This document shows positions 44,281-53,169 of a stretch of DNA of 62,057 nucleotides, piece after piece. The stretch is taken from the NCBI GenBank assembly GCA_023665725.1, contig JAMPDH010000007.1, positions 1-62,057 on the forward strand, given 5' to 3'. A program made the translations under genes and the position numbers. Every line of letters begins with the position of its first letter. Within the stretch, counting starts at the first letter, position 1. The notes below the pieces were generated by a model. That model made no database searches, was not told the DNA's origin, and saw only the letters and a list, made by a program, of their open reading frames with translations. The DNA is from Clostridium sp. (GTDB taxonomy: Bacteria > Bacillota_I > Bacilli_A > RF39 > UBA660).

Positions 44281-44557
44281 AAAAATGTCATTTAAAGTAA
44301 AAGGAACAGATGGAAAAGAAGTAGAATATGAAGTTTTATTTACTTTTGAGTCTGATGAAACAAAGAAAAACTATATAGTATATACTGATAATACATTAGA
44401 TAAAGATGGGAATACAAAAGTTTATGCCTCTATTTATACTCCAGGCGAAACAGAATCTGAATTATTACCTATAGAAACTGATAAAGAGTGGAAAATTATA
44501 GAAACAATACTTGGACAAATTCAAGAACAATTAAAGGAGGAAAATGGGGATAGTTAG
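44267..44557 (+). CDS. yrzB: DUF1292 protein (YrzB-like)
   Basis: This 96-residue protein has the DUF1292 pattern: a strand-rich EYEVLFTFESDETKKNYIVYTDN followed by DGNTKVYASIYTP and the acidic end LPIETDKEWKIIETIL. Its function is unknown, but the gene is part of the conserved ireB-ruvX-yrzB set. ATG 44267 has AAAGGAG upstream and lies inside the ruvX end; the earlier ATG 44243 lacks a ribosome site. A hairpin-plus-T-run begins just before its stop. Confidence 0.85.
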   Translation: METNEKMSFKVKGTDGKEVEYEVLFTFESDETKKNYIVYTDNTLDKDGNTKVYASIYTPGETESELLPIETDKEWKIIETILGQIQEQLKEENGDS

Positions 44558-44573
44558 AGCTAATCCCTTTTTT
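44546..44573 (+). terminator. intra-operon terminator between yrzB and mltG
   Basis: GGGA/TCCC outer pairs with an inner TTAG/CTAA stem (44547-44567), followed by six T's just 6 bases before the mltG start. It probably attenuates downstream expression. Confidence 0.65.
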
Positions 44574-44578
44574 GAAGT

Positions 44579-45670
44579 ATGAAGAGAAAATTAAATACAA
44601 AAGGAAAAATATTAATAATAATATTATCTATTATAGTTTTACTTATAATACTTTTTTTAAGTTTATTTATTGCTTATAAAATAAATATAGGTAAAGTTAG
44701 TAATAATACTGATATAATTGAAATTGAAATCACTAAAGGAGATTCTTATTATTCCATAGCGTCATCCTTGAAAGAAAAAAATTTAATTAAATCTGAATTA
44801 TTTTATAAAGTATATATAAAACTTAGCAAACCAGATTCATTAAAGGCAGGAACATATTCATTAAGTCAAAATATGAGTGTTGAAGATATAGTAAAACTTT
44901 TCTCTGTTGGCGTTCCAAAAAGAGGAGAAATGATAACATTTAAAGAAGGATTAAATATGTCCCAAATAGCGTCATTAATTGCTTCAAAAACAAATAATAA
45001 AGAGGAAGATGTTTATGAAGTATTAAAGGATGAAGAATATATAGACTCATTAATAGAAAAATATTGGTTTATAACAGATGATATAAAAAATAATGACATT
45101 TATTACTCGTTAGAAGGATATCTATTCCCTGAAACATATGAATTCTATGTAGATAGTGTAACTGTAAAAGAAATATTTAATACAATGATTAATCAAACAG
45201 GTAAAAGACTAGAACCATATAAAAATGAAATTATTTCTTCTAAATATAGTGTTCATGAAATTTTAACTTTAGCCTCTATCATAGAACTAGAAGGCAAATT
45301 AGCGCAGGATAGAAAAGATATAGCAGGAGTATTTTATAATAGATTAAATAGTGGAATGAGCCTTGGCAGTGATGTTACTACATATTATGGAGCTAAAGTA
45401 AATATGAGTGATAGAGATTTATATGTGTCAGAAATCAATGATGTTAATGCGTATAATACTAGAAGTTCTGCTTTAGCAGGTAAACTCCCAGTTGGTCCGA
45501 TAAGTAATCCTTCTATTACCTCAATTGTTGCTGCACTGAGTCCTAATACAAATGATTATTATTATTTTGTAGCAGATAAATATGGAAAAACTTACTTTTC
45601 TAAAAACTATAGTGAACATAATAGAACTATTGCAAGCTTAAAGGAACAAAATCTATGGTACACATATTAG
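44579..45670 (+). CDS. mltG: Endolytic murein transglycosylase MltG
   Basis: MltG cuts nascent glycan strands at the membrane and ends polymerisation. The 363 residues start with a basic stretch and a single transmembrane helix (about 9-31), then a LysM-like EIEITKGDSYYSIASSLKEKNLI, and the YceG domain with EGYLFPETYEF, LASIIELEGKLAQDRKDIAGVFYNRL (catalytic Glu), and GPISNPSITSIVAAL. Its ribosome site is weak and lies within the T-run of the terminator before it, so output is probably low. It overlaps trmR by 16 bases. Confidence 0.94.
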   Translation: MKRKLNTKGKILIIILSIIVLLIILFLSLFIAYKINIGKVSNNTDIIEIEITKGDSYYSIASSLKEKNLIKSELFYKVYIKLSKPDSLKAGTYSLSQNMSVEDIVKLFSVGVPKRGEMITFKEGLNMSQIASLIASKTNNKEEDVYEVLKDEEYIDSLIEKYWFITDDIKNNDIYYSLEGYLFPETYEFYVDSVTVKEIFNTMINQTGKRLEPYKNEIISSKYSVHEILTLASIIELEGKLAQDRKDIAGVFYNRLNSGMSLGSDVTTYYGAKVNMSDRDLYVSEINDVNAYNTRSSALAGKLPVGPISNPSITSIVAALSPNTNDYYYFVADKYGKTYFSKNYSEHNRTIASLKEQNLWYTY

Positions 45671-46239
45671 AAGATATAGAGCATTATGCAGAAGAAAATA
45701 ATGTTCCTATAATGCAAAAAGAAGGAATAGAATTTTTAAAAGATTATATAGAGAAAAATAATATAGTAAATATTTTAGAAATTGGTACTGCTATAGGTTA
45801 TTCAGCTATAAAGATGTGCATAAATAAAAACATAATGATAACTACAATAGAAAGAGATAAGAAAAGATTTGAAATAGCTTTAAAAAATATAAAAAAAGTA
45901 AAATTAGAAGATCAAATAACCATTATAAATGATGATGCATTTAATATTGATTTAAAAGATAAATTTGATTTAATATTTATAGATGCCGCAAAGGGACAAT
46001 ATATTAAATTCTTTGAAAAATTTGAAAAAAATTTAAATAGAAATGGAACAATTATATCTGATAATCTTTATTTTCATGGACTTACAAAACAAATTGAAAC
46101 TATTAAAAGTAGAAACTTAAGACAATTAGTAAGAAAAATAAATAAATATGTAGATTTTATAACAAATCATCCATATTATGACACTAAAATATATAATATA
46201 GGTGATGGAATAGGAGTCACGAGGAGAAAGAATGAGTAA
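45655..46239 (+). CDS. trmR: tRNA 5-hydroxyuridine O-methyltransferase TrmR (YrrM-like)
   Basis: This 194-residue SAM methyltransferase of the caffeoyl-CoA/catechol O-methyltransferase family has NILEIGTAIGYSAIKM (SAM site), TTIERDKKRF, and the metal-binding FIDAAKGQYIKFF with ISDNLYFHG. In Bacillus the same neighbour of mltG, YrrM/TrmR, methylates ho5U34 to mo5U34. The presence of trhP1-trhP2 here supplies its substrate. AAAGGAAC precedes ATG inside mltG. Confidence 0.88.
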   Translation: MVHILEDIEHYAEENNVPIMQKEGIEFLKDYIEKNNIVNILEIGTAIGYSAIKMCINKNIMITTIERDKKRFEIALKNIKKVKLEDQITIINDDAFNIDLKDKFDLIFIDAAKGQYIKFFEKFEKNLNRNGTIISDNLYFHGLTKQIETIKSRNLRQLVRKINKYVDFITNHPYYDTKIYNIGDGIGVTRRKNE

Positions 46240-47227
46240 ATTTAAATACTTAATTAAAAGAATATTTAAAATGAATTATGGAAGAATGTTTAAAACAATT
46301 AATGAAATTCATGGAAAAACTGGTAAAAATAGAGTTAAATTATTTTTTGATATAATTTATTGTGGTATAAAATATCAAGCTGGATATTTAGATTATAGTT
46401 TGTTTGAAATGTATAATTTAAATTCAAAGCAGAGAAAGACAGTAATAACCAGGGGAATAAATAATCAGTTTATAAAAAAATACAATAATCCTAAATTTAC
46501 ACATATTTTTAATAATAAAAATGAATTCAATGAAATGTTTAAAGATTTTATTAAAAGAGATTGGATGATTGTAGGTTCAAATAATAAAAAAGAATTTTTA
46601 GAGTTTGTAAAGGATAAAAAAGAAATAATTATAAAACCTATAGATGGTACACATGGAGATAGAATAGAGAGGTTAAGCACTAGTACAAAAAATCTTTATG
46701 AACATATATTGGAAACGAAAGCATATCTTGTCGAGGAAGTTATAGTACAAAATAAAGTAATGCAAAGACTTAATTCTAGTAGTGTTAACACAATAAGAGC
46801 TATAACAGTATTTAAAAATGATAAAGCATATATAGTTGCAGCATATATTAGAATTGGAAATGGTAAGGTTGTAGATAATTTTAATAATGGTGGAATGACT
46901 GCGCCTATAAATGTAGATAATGCAACTATTGAATTCCCAGCTTTAGATAAAAAGGGGAATCTATATTACAAGCATCCAATTACTAATACACCAATTGTTG
47001 GATTTAAAATACCTAATTGGGAAAAAATCCAAGAGTTAGTCACTAGTGCTGGAAGATTAGTAAAAGAGGTAAGATTTGTTGGTTGGGATGTTTGTATTAC
47101 AGAGGATGGTGCATTACTTATAGAAGGAAACGACTTCCCAGGACATGATATATATCAATTACCACCACATAGGAAAGATGGAATAGGAATGTTACCTCAA
47201 TTTGAAAGAATTCTTAATGAAGACTAA
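46232..47227 (+). CDS. Sugar-transfer-associated ATP-grasp domain protein
   Basis: This 331-residue protein has an ATP-grasp fold of the sugar-transfer type (ATPgrasp_ST): IIIKPIDGTHGDRIERL (ATP-binding), AYLVEEVIVQ, NTIRAITVFKNDKAYIVAAYIRIGNG, and the metal-binding C-terminus WDVCITEDGALLIEGNDFPGHDI. Such proteins occur in capsule or polysaccharide loci and probably ligate an acid to an amine or hydroxyl. It overlaps trmR by 8 bases and ends the operon at a terminator. Substrate is unknown. Confidence 0.82.
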   Translation: MSKFKYLIKRIFKMNYGRMFKTINEIHGKTGKNRVKLFFDIIYCGIKYQAGYLDYSLFEMYNLNSKQRKTVITRGINNQFIKKYNNPKFTHIFNNKNEFNEMFKDFIKRDWMIVGSNNKKEFLEFVKDKKEIIIKPIDGTHGDRIERLSTSTKNLYEHILETKAYLVEEVIVQNKVMQRLNSSSVNTIRAITVFKNDKAYIVAAYIRIGNGKVVDNFNNGGMTAPINVDNATIEFPALDKKGNLYYKHPITNTPIVGFKIPNWEKIQELVTSAGRLVKEVRFVGWDVCITEDGALLIEGNDFPGHDIYQLPPHRKDGIGMLPQFERILNED

Positions 47228-47239
47228 TGGTCTTTTTTT
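47218..47239 (+). terminator. terminator of the ireB operon
   Basis: AAGAC (47220-47224) pairs with GTCTT (47230-47234) after a short loop, then T's. Confidence 0.65.
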
Positions 47240-47392
47240 CTTATAATAAAGCATATTTATAAGAAATGCTTAATATTTACAATTAAAATTCCATATGATA
47301 TAATTCTTATAGACATAAGTTTACATAGATACTAAAATATTATATATAAAAAATATGATTTTTTTGGTATAATTTAGGTAAGTAGGTGAATC

Positions 47393-48049
47393 ATGAAAAA
47401 AGCAATACTATTAATTGCTCTACTTCTAGTTAGTGGTTGTACAGTTGTTAGAATTGATACTGAAAGTATAGATAATATAGTAGATGTAGTTTTATCTAAA
47501 AATAATACTTTATATAATCAAATAGGTAAGGGATATAAGTATTACATACCAAGAGGGGTTTCTTATATAGAAACAACAGAGTATAATGATACACTTTACT
47601 CTGAGGGTAATTATTACTATTTATATATTGATGCTATTGCGTATTATTATGATGAAACTATAGCTTGTGAATCAGTAGATGGTGCATACTATTTTAGAGA
47701 AATAAATAACAATGATAAAACAGGATATCTTTTAATTAAAAAAATGGATAATAAATATCTTGTTGAATTTGTTTATAATTATGCTAAAATCGAGGCACTA
47801 GTAGAAAAAAGTCAAATAAATGATGTTGTATTAGATTCTTCTTATATACTTTCTACTATAAAATATAATTACAATGTTATAAAAATTATGTTAGATAGCG
47901 ATTACTTTAAGAATAAAGAAGAAAAGTATACTATTTTTGAGTCACAGCCTGGAAATGAAAGCTTCTTTCCAATATACGAAGATGATGGTACTGAAGAAAA
48001 AATAGATGAAAATATTAGTGAAGATGAAATAAAAGAGGATAATCAATAG
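47393..48049 (+). CDS. Uncharacterised lipoprotein
   Basis: This 218-residue protein starts with a lipoprotein signal (MKKAILLIALLLVSGC, Cys at about 16). The body is a Tyr-rich alpha/beta domain (VKxYIPRGVSYIETTEYNDTLYSEGNYYYLYID), and the tail is acidic and probably disordered (EKIDENISEDEIKED). I recognise no named family. AGGTGAATC precedes ATG. It begins an envelope gene string: the next gene starts 11 bases downstream. Confidence 0.75.
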   Translation: MKKAILLIALLLVSGCTVVRIDTESIDNIVDVVLSKNNTLYNQIGKGYKYYIPRGVSYIETTEYNDTLYSEGNYYYLYIDAIAYYYDETIACESVDGAYYFREINNNDKTGYLLIKKMDNKYLVEFVYNYAKIEALVEKSQINDVVLDSSYILSTIKYNYNVIKIMLDSDYFKNKEEKYTIFESQPGNESFFPIYEDDGTEEKIDENISEDEIKEDNQ

Positions 48050-48060
48050 GAAGGTGAATT

Positions 48061-48975
48061 ATGAAATTTGTAGATAAAATAAAAAATATGTTTACAGAAG
48101 AAGTAGAAGAAGAAAGACCAACTATAAAAAAAGAAGTTACACATGTTGAAATAAATACACCAAAGATAGAACCTGAAAGTGTCCCTGTGGAAGAAAAAAA
48201 CGAAGAAGAACCAAAACAGCCAGAAAAAGCAGCACCAATTTTCTTTGATGATAAAGATTTTGATACATTGGAAAAACCTAAACCAAAGGAAGAAAAAAGT
48301 GAAAAAAAAGAGGAAAAACCATCTTATAAAGATAAATATAAAGGAACACCTGCTGTAGAAGTTAAGCAAAAAACCTTTAAACCATCACCAATAATATCAC
48401 CAGTTTATGGTATACTAGATAAAAATTATAAAAAAGAGGATATAGAACCAAAAACTACTATACCTACAACAGTTTATACAGATCCTAAAGATGTAACTAT
48501 AGATACAGTTAGACAAAAGGCATATGGCACTTTAGAGGATGACATTGAAACAACTATGTTTGGTATTCAAGAGGAACCAAGGCATAAACAAAAGGATGGG
48601 CTTCTTGATGACTTATTACTAGATGATGATATTTTAGGAGAAAACCAAGATATTAAAATGTCTGGATTAGATGATTTTGATGACTTTGAATATGAAGAAA
48701 AGTATAAAAAATTAGACGATGAAGAGGATATAGAATCAAAACATGGTGGATTAGAAATAGATGAAGAAACAGACTACTCTAATGAAGATAATTTAAATAT
48801 TTCAGAACAAAAGCATGTAGATGAATCGACAAGTATGGAAGATGATTTTGATTTATCAGATGATATTATGAATAGTTATCAAGATGATGAACAAGATAAT
48901 AATGAAAATATTTCAGATAGTGATTTATTTGATTTGATTGATTCAATGTATGAAAAGAGTGATAGTGATGAATAA
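48061..48975 (+). CDS. Acidic, largely disordered protein with SPIISPVYGIL motif
   Basis: This 304-residue cytosolic protein is dominated by Glu, Asp and Lys. Its first 15 residues (MKFVDKIKNMFTEEV) look like a membrane-targeting amphipathic helix. After a low-complexity Pro/Glu/Lys stretch comes a short hydrophobic island FKPSPIISPVYGILDKNY (106-123), then weakly structured acidic text. This architecture (amphipathic tip, linker, short binding motif) is typical of scaffold or division-site adaptor proteins, but I cannot name it. The stop overlaps the next gene by 8 bases. Confidence 0.7.
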   Translation: MKFVDKIKNMFTEEVEEERPTIKKEVTHVEINTPKIEPESVPVEEKNEEEPKQPEKAAPIFFDDKDFDTLEKPKPKEEKSEKKEEKPSYKDKYKGTPAVEVKQKTFKPSPIISPVYGILDKNYKKEDIEPKTTIPTTVYTDPKDVTIDTVRQKAYGTLEDDIETTMFGIQEEPRHKQKDGLLDDLLLDDDILGENQDIKMSGLDDFDDFEYEEKYKKLDDEEDIESKHGGLEIDEETDYSNEDNLNISEQKHVDESTSMEDDFDLSDDIMNSYQDDEQDNNENISDSDLFDLIDSMYEKSDSDE

Positions 48976-49246
48976 TTTTTTTCCACTCATATTATATATT
49001 CTTTTGAGTATATTAGTAATAGTAATAACTATATTTGTAATAAGACTTTTTAAAACCTTGAATAAAGTAGATAAAGTAATAGATGATTTAAACTTTAAAC
49101 TTGAAAAAGTAAATGGTGTTTTTGAAATAGTAGATAAAAGTACAAGTTTTATAGATTCAATTGGAAATAAAATAACTGATATGATTATGGGACTTATTTC
49201 AAAAATATCTAGAGGTAAAAAGAGAAAGGAAAATGATTATGAGTAA
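48968..49246 (+). CDS. DUF948-like membrane protein (YtxG-like)
   Basis: This 92-residue protein has one N-terminal transmembrane helix (about 5-27) followed by a coiled coil with KTLNKVDKVIDDLNFKLEKVNGVFEIVDKS, the DUF948 pattern. The tail is basic (ISRGKKRKEN). Bacillus ytxG-ytxH form a general-stress pair; here the YtxH-like gene overlaps by 8 bases. ATG 48968 is preferred by spacing to AGAGTGAT; the upstream ATG lies in the acidic gene. Confidence 0.75.
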   Translation: MNNFFPLILYILLSILVIVITIFVIRLFKTLNKVDKVIDDLNFKLEKVNGVFEIVDKSTSFIDSIGNKITDMIMGLISKISRGKKRKENDYE

Positions 49247-49646
49247 AAAAAAGGGAACTTTAAAATTTTTAGCGGGTGTTGGAGCAGGTGTTGGTCTAGG
49301 AATTTTATTCGCACCTAAAAAAGGTAGCGAGACTAGAAAAGAGTTAAAACAAAAATTTGATGAAATGTTAGATAAAGTAAAAAATCTAGATAAAGAAGAA
49401 GTAAAAAAAAATATAGAGAATAAAATAAATGAAATAAAAAAGGAACTATCAGATTTAGATAAAGAAAAAGTTTTAAAAGTTGCTAAGAAAAAAGCGAAGG
49501 ATATTCAAGAAAAAGCGCAACAATTAGTTGAATATGCTATAGAAAAAGGAACACCAGTTTTAGAAAAATCAGCAACAGCCATAAGGGAAAAAGCAATAGA
49601 TGTTACAAAAGAAATACTTGCAAAATTAGAAAAAACAGATAAATAA
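49239..49646 (+). CDS. YtxH-domain protein
   Basis: This 135-residue protein starts with a short Gly-rich membrane helix, LKFLAGVGAGVGLGILFAPKKGSETRKELKQK, the defining YtxH (COG4980) signature, followed by about 90 residues of Lys/Glu-rich amphipathic helix. Function is unknown; expression in Bacillus is linked to general stress. AAAGGA is 8 bases before ATG 49239; ATG 49233 is too close to it. A terminator overlaps the end. Confidence 0.85.
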   Translation: MSKKKGTLKFLAGVGAGVGLGILFAPKKGSETRKELKQKFDEMLDKVKNLDKEEVKKNIENKINEIKKELSDLDKEKVLKVAKKKAKDIQEKAQQLVEYAIEKGTPVLEKSATAIREKAIDVTKEILAKLEKTDK

Positions 49647-49657
49647 TTCTGTTTTTT
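49631..49657 (+). terminator. intrinsic terminator after ytxH
   Basis: AAAAACAGA (49631-49639) pairs with TCTGTTTTT (49648-49656). Confidence 0.8.
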
Positions 49658-49662
49658 TCAAT

Positions 49663-49691
49663 TTGCTTAAATTATAAAAGTATAGTATAAT
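49663..49691 (+). promoter_or_regulatory. sigma-A-type promoter of the receptor operon
   Basis: TTGCTT (49663-49668), 17-base spacer, TATAAT (49686-49691). Confidence 0.65.
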
Positions 49692-49712
49692 TAATAAGAT
49701 TGGAGTGGTTAT

Positions 49713-50228
49713 GTGAAGTTTATAAAGAAAAATAGATCAATACTTATAATTTTATCAGTAATAATTGTAATACTTTTGATAACTTTTTTCGCACTATACA
49801 ACTTTCTGTTTTCAGGATATAATTCATCACCATGGGGTAATAGATTAGATGGCATAGAGGAAGTCCCTATATCCGAAGAAACTATTAATTCAGGAAAGAA
49901 AATTTTTACTGATATTGATGGTGTTCAAAATGTAACTTATAGTTTATCTGGGAAAAGATGTAATTTTATAATTACTGTTTCTAAAGATACAAAATATGAA
50001 AATATAATAAAATTAGAGGATAAATTTTTAGAATTATTCACTGATGAACAAAAAAATTTTTATGATTTTCAAATATATATAGATATTAATGAAGAAAGTG
50101 ATATATATCCTATAATAGGATATAAAAAGAATACATCTATAAAAAAAGATGAAGCAACAGGAGAAATGATAACATTAAATGAATCATTCACATGGTTAAT
50201 AGGTAAGGAAGAACAAAATGAAGAATAA
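49713..50228 (+). CDS. Membrane-anchored protein co-transcribed with the SBP-GGDEF receptor
   Basis: This 171-residue protein starts at GTG 49713, with TTGGAGTGG upstream. It has one N-terminal transmembrane helix (about 9-32) and an extracytoplasmic alpha/beta domain (about 50-165) including DGVQNVTYSLSGKRCNFIITVSKDTKYE. I recognise no family. It overlaps the receptor gene by 11 bases, so the two proteins are probably made together and may interact on the outside of the membrane. Confidence 0.65.
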   Translation: MKFIKKNRSILIILSVIIVILLITFFALYNFLFSGYNSSPWGNRLDGIEEVPISEETINSGKKIFTDIDGVQNVTYSLSGKRCNFIITVSKDTKYENIIKLEDKFLELFTDEQKNFYDFQIYIDINEESDIYPIIGYKKNTSIKKDEATGEMITLNESFTWLIGKEEQNEE

Positions 50229-52257
50229 AAGAGTAATTATTATTTCTATTATTGTAGTTTTACTAGGATTAATAGGCTTTGGAATATTTTATTTCTTAAA
50301 TAATGAAGATGAAGCAACTTCTCTTTCGTTATTAGATAAGCAATGGATAGAAAATAACAAAAAAAATATAGTTGATTTATCAATATTTACAGATGTATCA
50401 ACTGTAAGCGATAAAGGAAATGGATTAATATTCGATTTTTTAAATAGTTTAGAACGCGATACGACATTAACTTTTAATACTATAGCATATAAAGTAGATG
50501 AATCACCTAAAACAGATTATGCATTTAAAAGAGTTGATAAAATGGGTCAAAATCAGCTACTTTTATATAGAGATAATGAGATATTAATATCTAAAAAAGA
50601 TATAACTTATAGTAGGTTATCTGATGTAAAAAATATTAAAATAGGGGTATTAAAAACTTCTAAAGAAAGAGTAAGTAAATATTTATCAATTTGTGAAGGA
50701 ATAAGATTAGAAGAATTTGATTCTATAAATGAATTAATAGGAGAATTATCTAATGAATCTTCTACAATAGATGCTATAATATTACCACGTTTAGAAAGTT
50801 TTAAAGATATATTTGCAAGCAATTTATATATATCATATAATCTTACCGATTTAACAGATGATTATGTATTAGCGCTTGGAAATAACGAAAGATTAAATCA
50901 AATTATTACGAAGTACTTCGAAAAGTGGAAATCAAATAATATAGATAATTTATATAATAAATATTTTTCAGATAATATATTAAATTATCTTGAAATTCCT
51001 GAAAAAGATAAATCAGATTTTAAGGGTAAAAGATATACTTACGGTTTTGTTGAAGTAGAGCCTTATGATATAACTATTGATGGGAAATTAATGGGTATAA
51101 ATAAAAGCGTCTTGGAAAACTTTTCAACTACATTTGGTGTTGAGTTTATATATAAGAAATATTCAAATTATAATGAACTTGTAAATGCATTTAATAATAA
51201 AGAAATTGATATATTTTTTGATGTATATAAGACAGATACTTATGAAATAGATAATATTGAATTAAATTCTATGTTCAATGAAAAAGCTATTGTGTTAACT
51301 AATAAAGTTATAAATATAGATTCCATATACTCATTAATTGGTGAGCAAGTTATAACAGTTCAAAACAGCAAGTTATCCAAAGAATTAGAGGATCTAGGAA
51401 TAAATGTTAAAACTTATAAAAATGTGGAAGAAGTAATTAAAAAAGCAAATTCTATGGATATAATAGTTATAGATAATGAAAGTTATAATTATTATGTTTC
51501 AAAAAATAGTTTAAAGTTTAAAAATGTATATACTTATAATATGAATTCAAATTATTATTATAGAGTTAATAATTCCAATGAAAATAAAATTTTTATAAAA
51601 GTATTTGATAATTATTTAAAATCTACTCAAACTCATTCTCTAGTTATAACTGGGTATAATGATTTAGTAAATATTAAAATGATGCCTATAATAATTAAAT
51701 ATATATCAATTGCTCTTGCATCTTTAATATCAATATGCTTAATATTCCTTTTAGTATTAAAAATAAAACATAGTGTTAGTTCAACAGATAAAGCATTTAC
51801 TAAAGAAGATAAGCTTCGTTATATTGATATGCTTACATCATTAAAGAATAGAAATTATTTAAATGACAACTTGGAAAAATGGGATAATAGTGAAATATAT
51901 CCTCAGGCAATAATAATTGTTGATTTAAACAATATTGCGTATATAAATGATAATTATGGACATGAAGAAGGAGATAAAGTAATAGGGGAAGCAGCTAATA
52001 TATTGATAAGAAATCAAATGTCTAATACAGAGGTTATAAGAACTAGTGGTAATGAATTTTTAATATATTTAGTTTCTTATGATGAAAAACAAGTTGTTTC
52101 TTATATTAAAAAATTAAATAAAGAATTTAAAGAATTATCACATAAATTTGGAGCATCCTTAGGTTATAGTATGATAAACGATGGAATTAAAACAGTAGAT
52201 GACGCTATTAATGAAGCAACACTTGATATGAGAAGTAATAAGGAAGAATTGAATTAA
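50218..52257 (+). CDS. Two SBP-like domains, membrane helix and degenerate GGDEF domain
   Basis: This 679-residue receptor has an N-terminal membrane helix (about 6-26) and two tandem extracellular solute-binding-like domains (about 35-260 and 265-485, each with FDVYKTD- or LPRLESF-like strands). A second membrane helix follows (about 500-522), then a GGDEF-type domain (about 540-679). The GGDEF domain keeps YIDMLTSLKNRNYL, DLNNIAYINDNYGHEEGD, but the signature reads TSGNEF (610-614), with the catalytic Asp replaced by Asn. A missing active site suggests a c-di-GMP-insensitive or partner-signalling role. A terminator overlaps its 3' end. Confidence 0.85.
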   Translation: MKNKRVIIISIIVVLLGLIGFGIFYFLNNEDEATSLSLLDKQWIENNKKNIVDLSIFTDVSTVSDKGNGLIFDFLNSLERDTTLTFNTIAYKVDESPKTDYAFKRVDKMGQNQLLLYRDNEILISKKDITYSRLSDVKNIKIGVLKTSKERVSKYLSICEGIRLEEFDSINELIGELSNESSTIDAIILPRLESFKDIFASNLYISYNLTDLTDDYVLALGNNERLNQIITKYFEKWKSNNIDNLYNKYFSDNILNYLEIPEKDKSDFKGKRYTYGFVEVEPYDITIDGKLMGINKSVLENFSTTFGVEFIYKKYSNYNELVNAFNNKEIDIFFDVYKTDTYEIDNIELNSMFNEKAIVLTNKVINIDSIYSLIGEQVITVQNSKLSKELEDLGINVKTYKNVEEVIKKANSMDIIVIDNESYNYYVSKNSLKFKNVYTYNMNSNYYYRVNNSNENKIFIKVFDNYLKSTQTHSLVITGYNDLVNIKMMPIIIKYISIALASLISICLIFLLVLKIKHSVSSTDKAFTKEDKLRYIDMLTSLKNRNYLNDNLEKWDNSEIYPQAIIIVDLNNIAYINDNYGHEEGDKVIGEAANILIRNQMSNTEVIRTSGNEFLIYLVSYDEKQVVSYIKKLNKEFKELSHKFGASLGYSMINDGIKTVDDAINEATLDMRSNKEELN

Positions 52258-52270
52258 ATTCTTCCTTTTG
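52240..52270 (+). terminator. intrinsic terminator of the receptor operon
   Basis: AAGGAAGAATT (52240-52250) pairs with AATTCTTCCTT (52257-52267); the stem lies over the last codons. Confidence 0.75.
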
Positions 52271-52312
52271 ACTTTTAATGTTAAATATTGTATATTTATA
52301 ATTGGTGAATAT

Positions 52313-53140
52313 ATGAAAGAATATTTTGATAGAGTATTATTATGGTTTAAAAAACTTTTTAGGATAATTAATAGACCAGATATGAAAGTATTACCTGGTC
52401 ATTTAGCGTTCTTTCTTGTAATGTCAATATTTCCTGTTTTTACATTAATAGGTTTTTTCTCCTCATTATTTAATCTTTCTATTGATTCATTAACTAACTT
52501 ATTAAGTACAGCTATACCAAAAGATGTAAGTGGTTTATTAATTTCTTTTATAACCGGATCATTAGATTTTAAAGTAGGATTTTCTATGTTAGCAGGATTT
52601 ATTATTGCCTCAAATGGTGCATATTCTTTAATAGTTACATCAAATCAACTATATAAATTAGATAGTTCAAATTATATAAAAAGAAGAATAAAAGCAATAT
52701 TGTTAACAATACTATTATTAGTACTATTTATATTTTTAATAGTTGTATTTGCTTTTGGAAATGATATAATTAGATTTTTATCCAATATTGGCTTTTTAAA
52801 TGGCGTAATTAATATAATTATGAAAGTATATCAGATTTTTAAAATCCCATTAGGACTTTTAATAGTATTTTTGATAATTAAAATAATATATGCTACTACA
52901 CCAGATTCTAGAGTTCCAGGTAAGTATACAACAAATGGCGCAATATTTACAACTGTTGTTGGTGCATTAGTAACTATTATATATTCTTATTATGTGGATA
53001 ATTTTAGTAATTATGGTCTATTTTATGGAAGTTTAACTAATATTGTTGTATTAATGATGTATTTATATTTTATATCATATATTATAGTTATAGGGATCAG
53101 TATAAATGCTAATAATTATAATATAGAAAAAAGTGAATAA
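52313..53140 (+). CDS. YihY/BrkB-family integral membrane protein
   Basis: The 275-residue protein has about six transmembrane helices and the YihY pattern: GHLAFFLVMSIFPVFTLIGF, ISFITGSLDFKVGFSMLAGFIIASNGAYSL, and the VPGKYTTNGAIFTTVVGALVTIIYSYYV segment before NFSNYGLFYGSLTNIVVLMMYLYF. The family was once called RNase BN by error; its real role (possibly transport or envelope) is unclear. ATG 52313 follows GGTGAAT. Confidence 0.9.
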   Translation: MKEYFDRVLLWFKKLFRIINRPDMKVLPGHLAFFLVMSIFPVFTLIGFFSSLFNLSIDSLTNLLSTAIPKDVSGLLISFITGSLDFKVGFSMLAGFIIASNGAYSLIVTSNQLYKLDSSNYIKRRIKAILLTILLLVLFIFLIVVFAFGNDIIRFLSNIGFLNGVINIIMKVYQIFKIPLGLLIVFLIIKIIYATTPDSRVPGKYTTNGAIFTTVVGALVTIIYSYYVDNFSNYGLFYGSLTNIVVLMMYLYFISYIIVIGISINANNYNIEKSE

Positions 53141-53169
53141 ATAAGTAAATAAAAATAATAATAATAAGT

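Noticed and set aside
48043-48369. Phe/Trp-rich open frame on the minus strand
   Set aside because: It is the antisense shadow of the acidic Glu/Lys-rich gene (48061-48975) and has no ribosome site.
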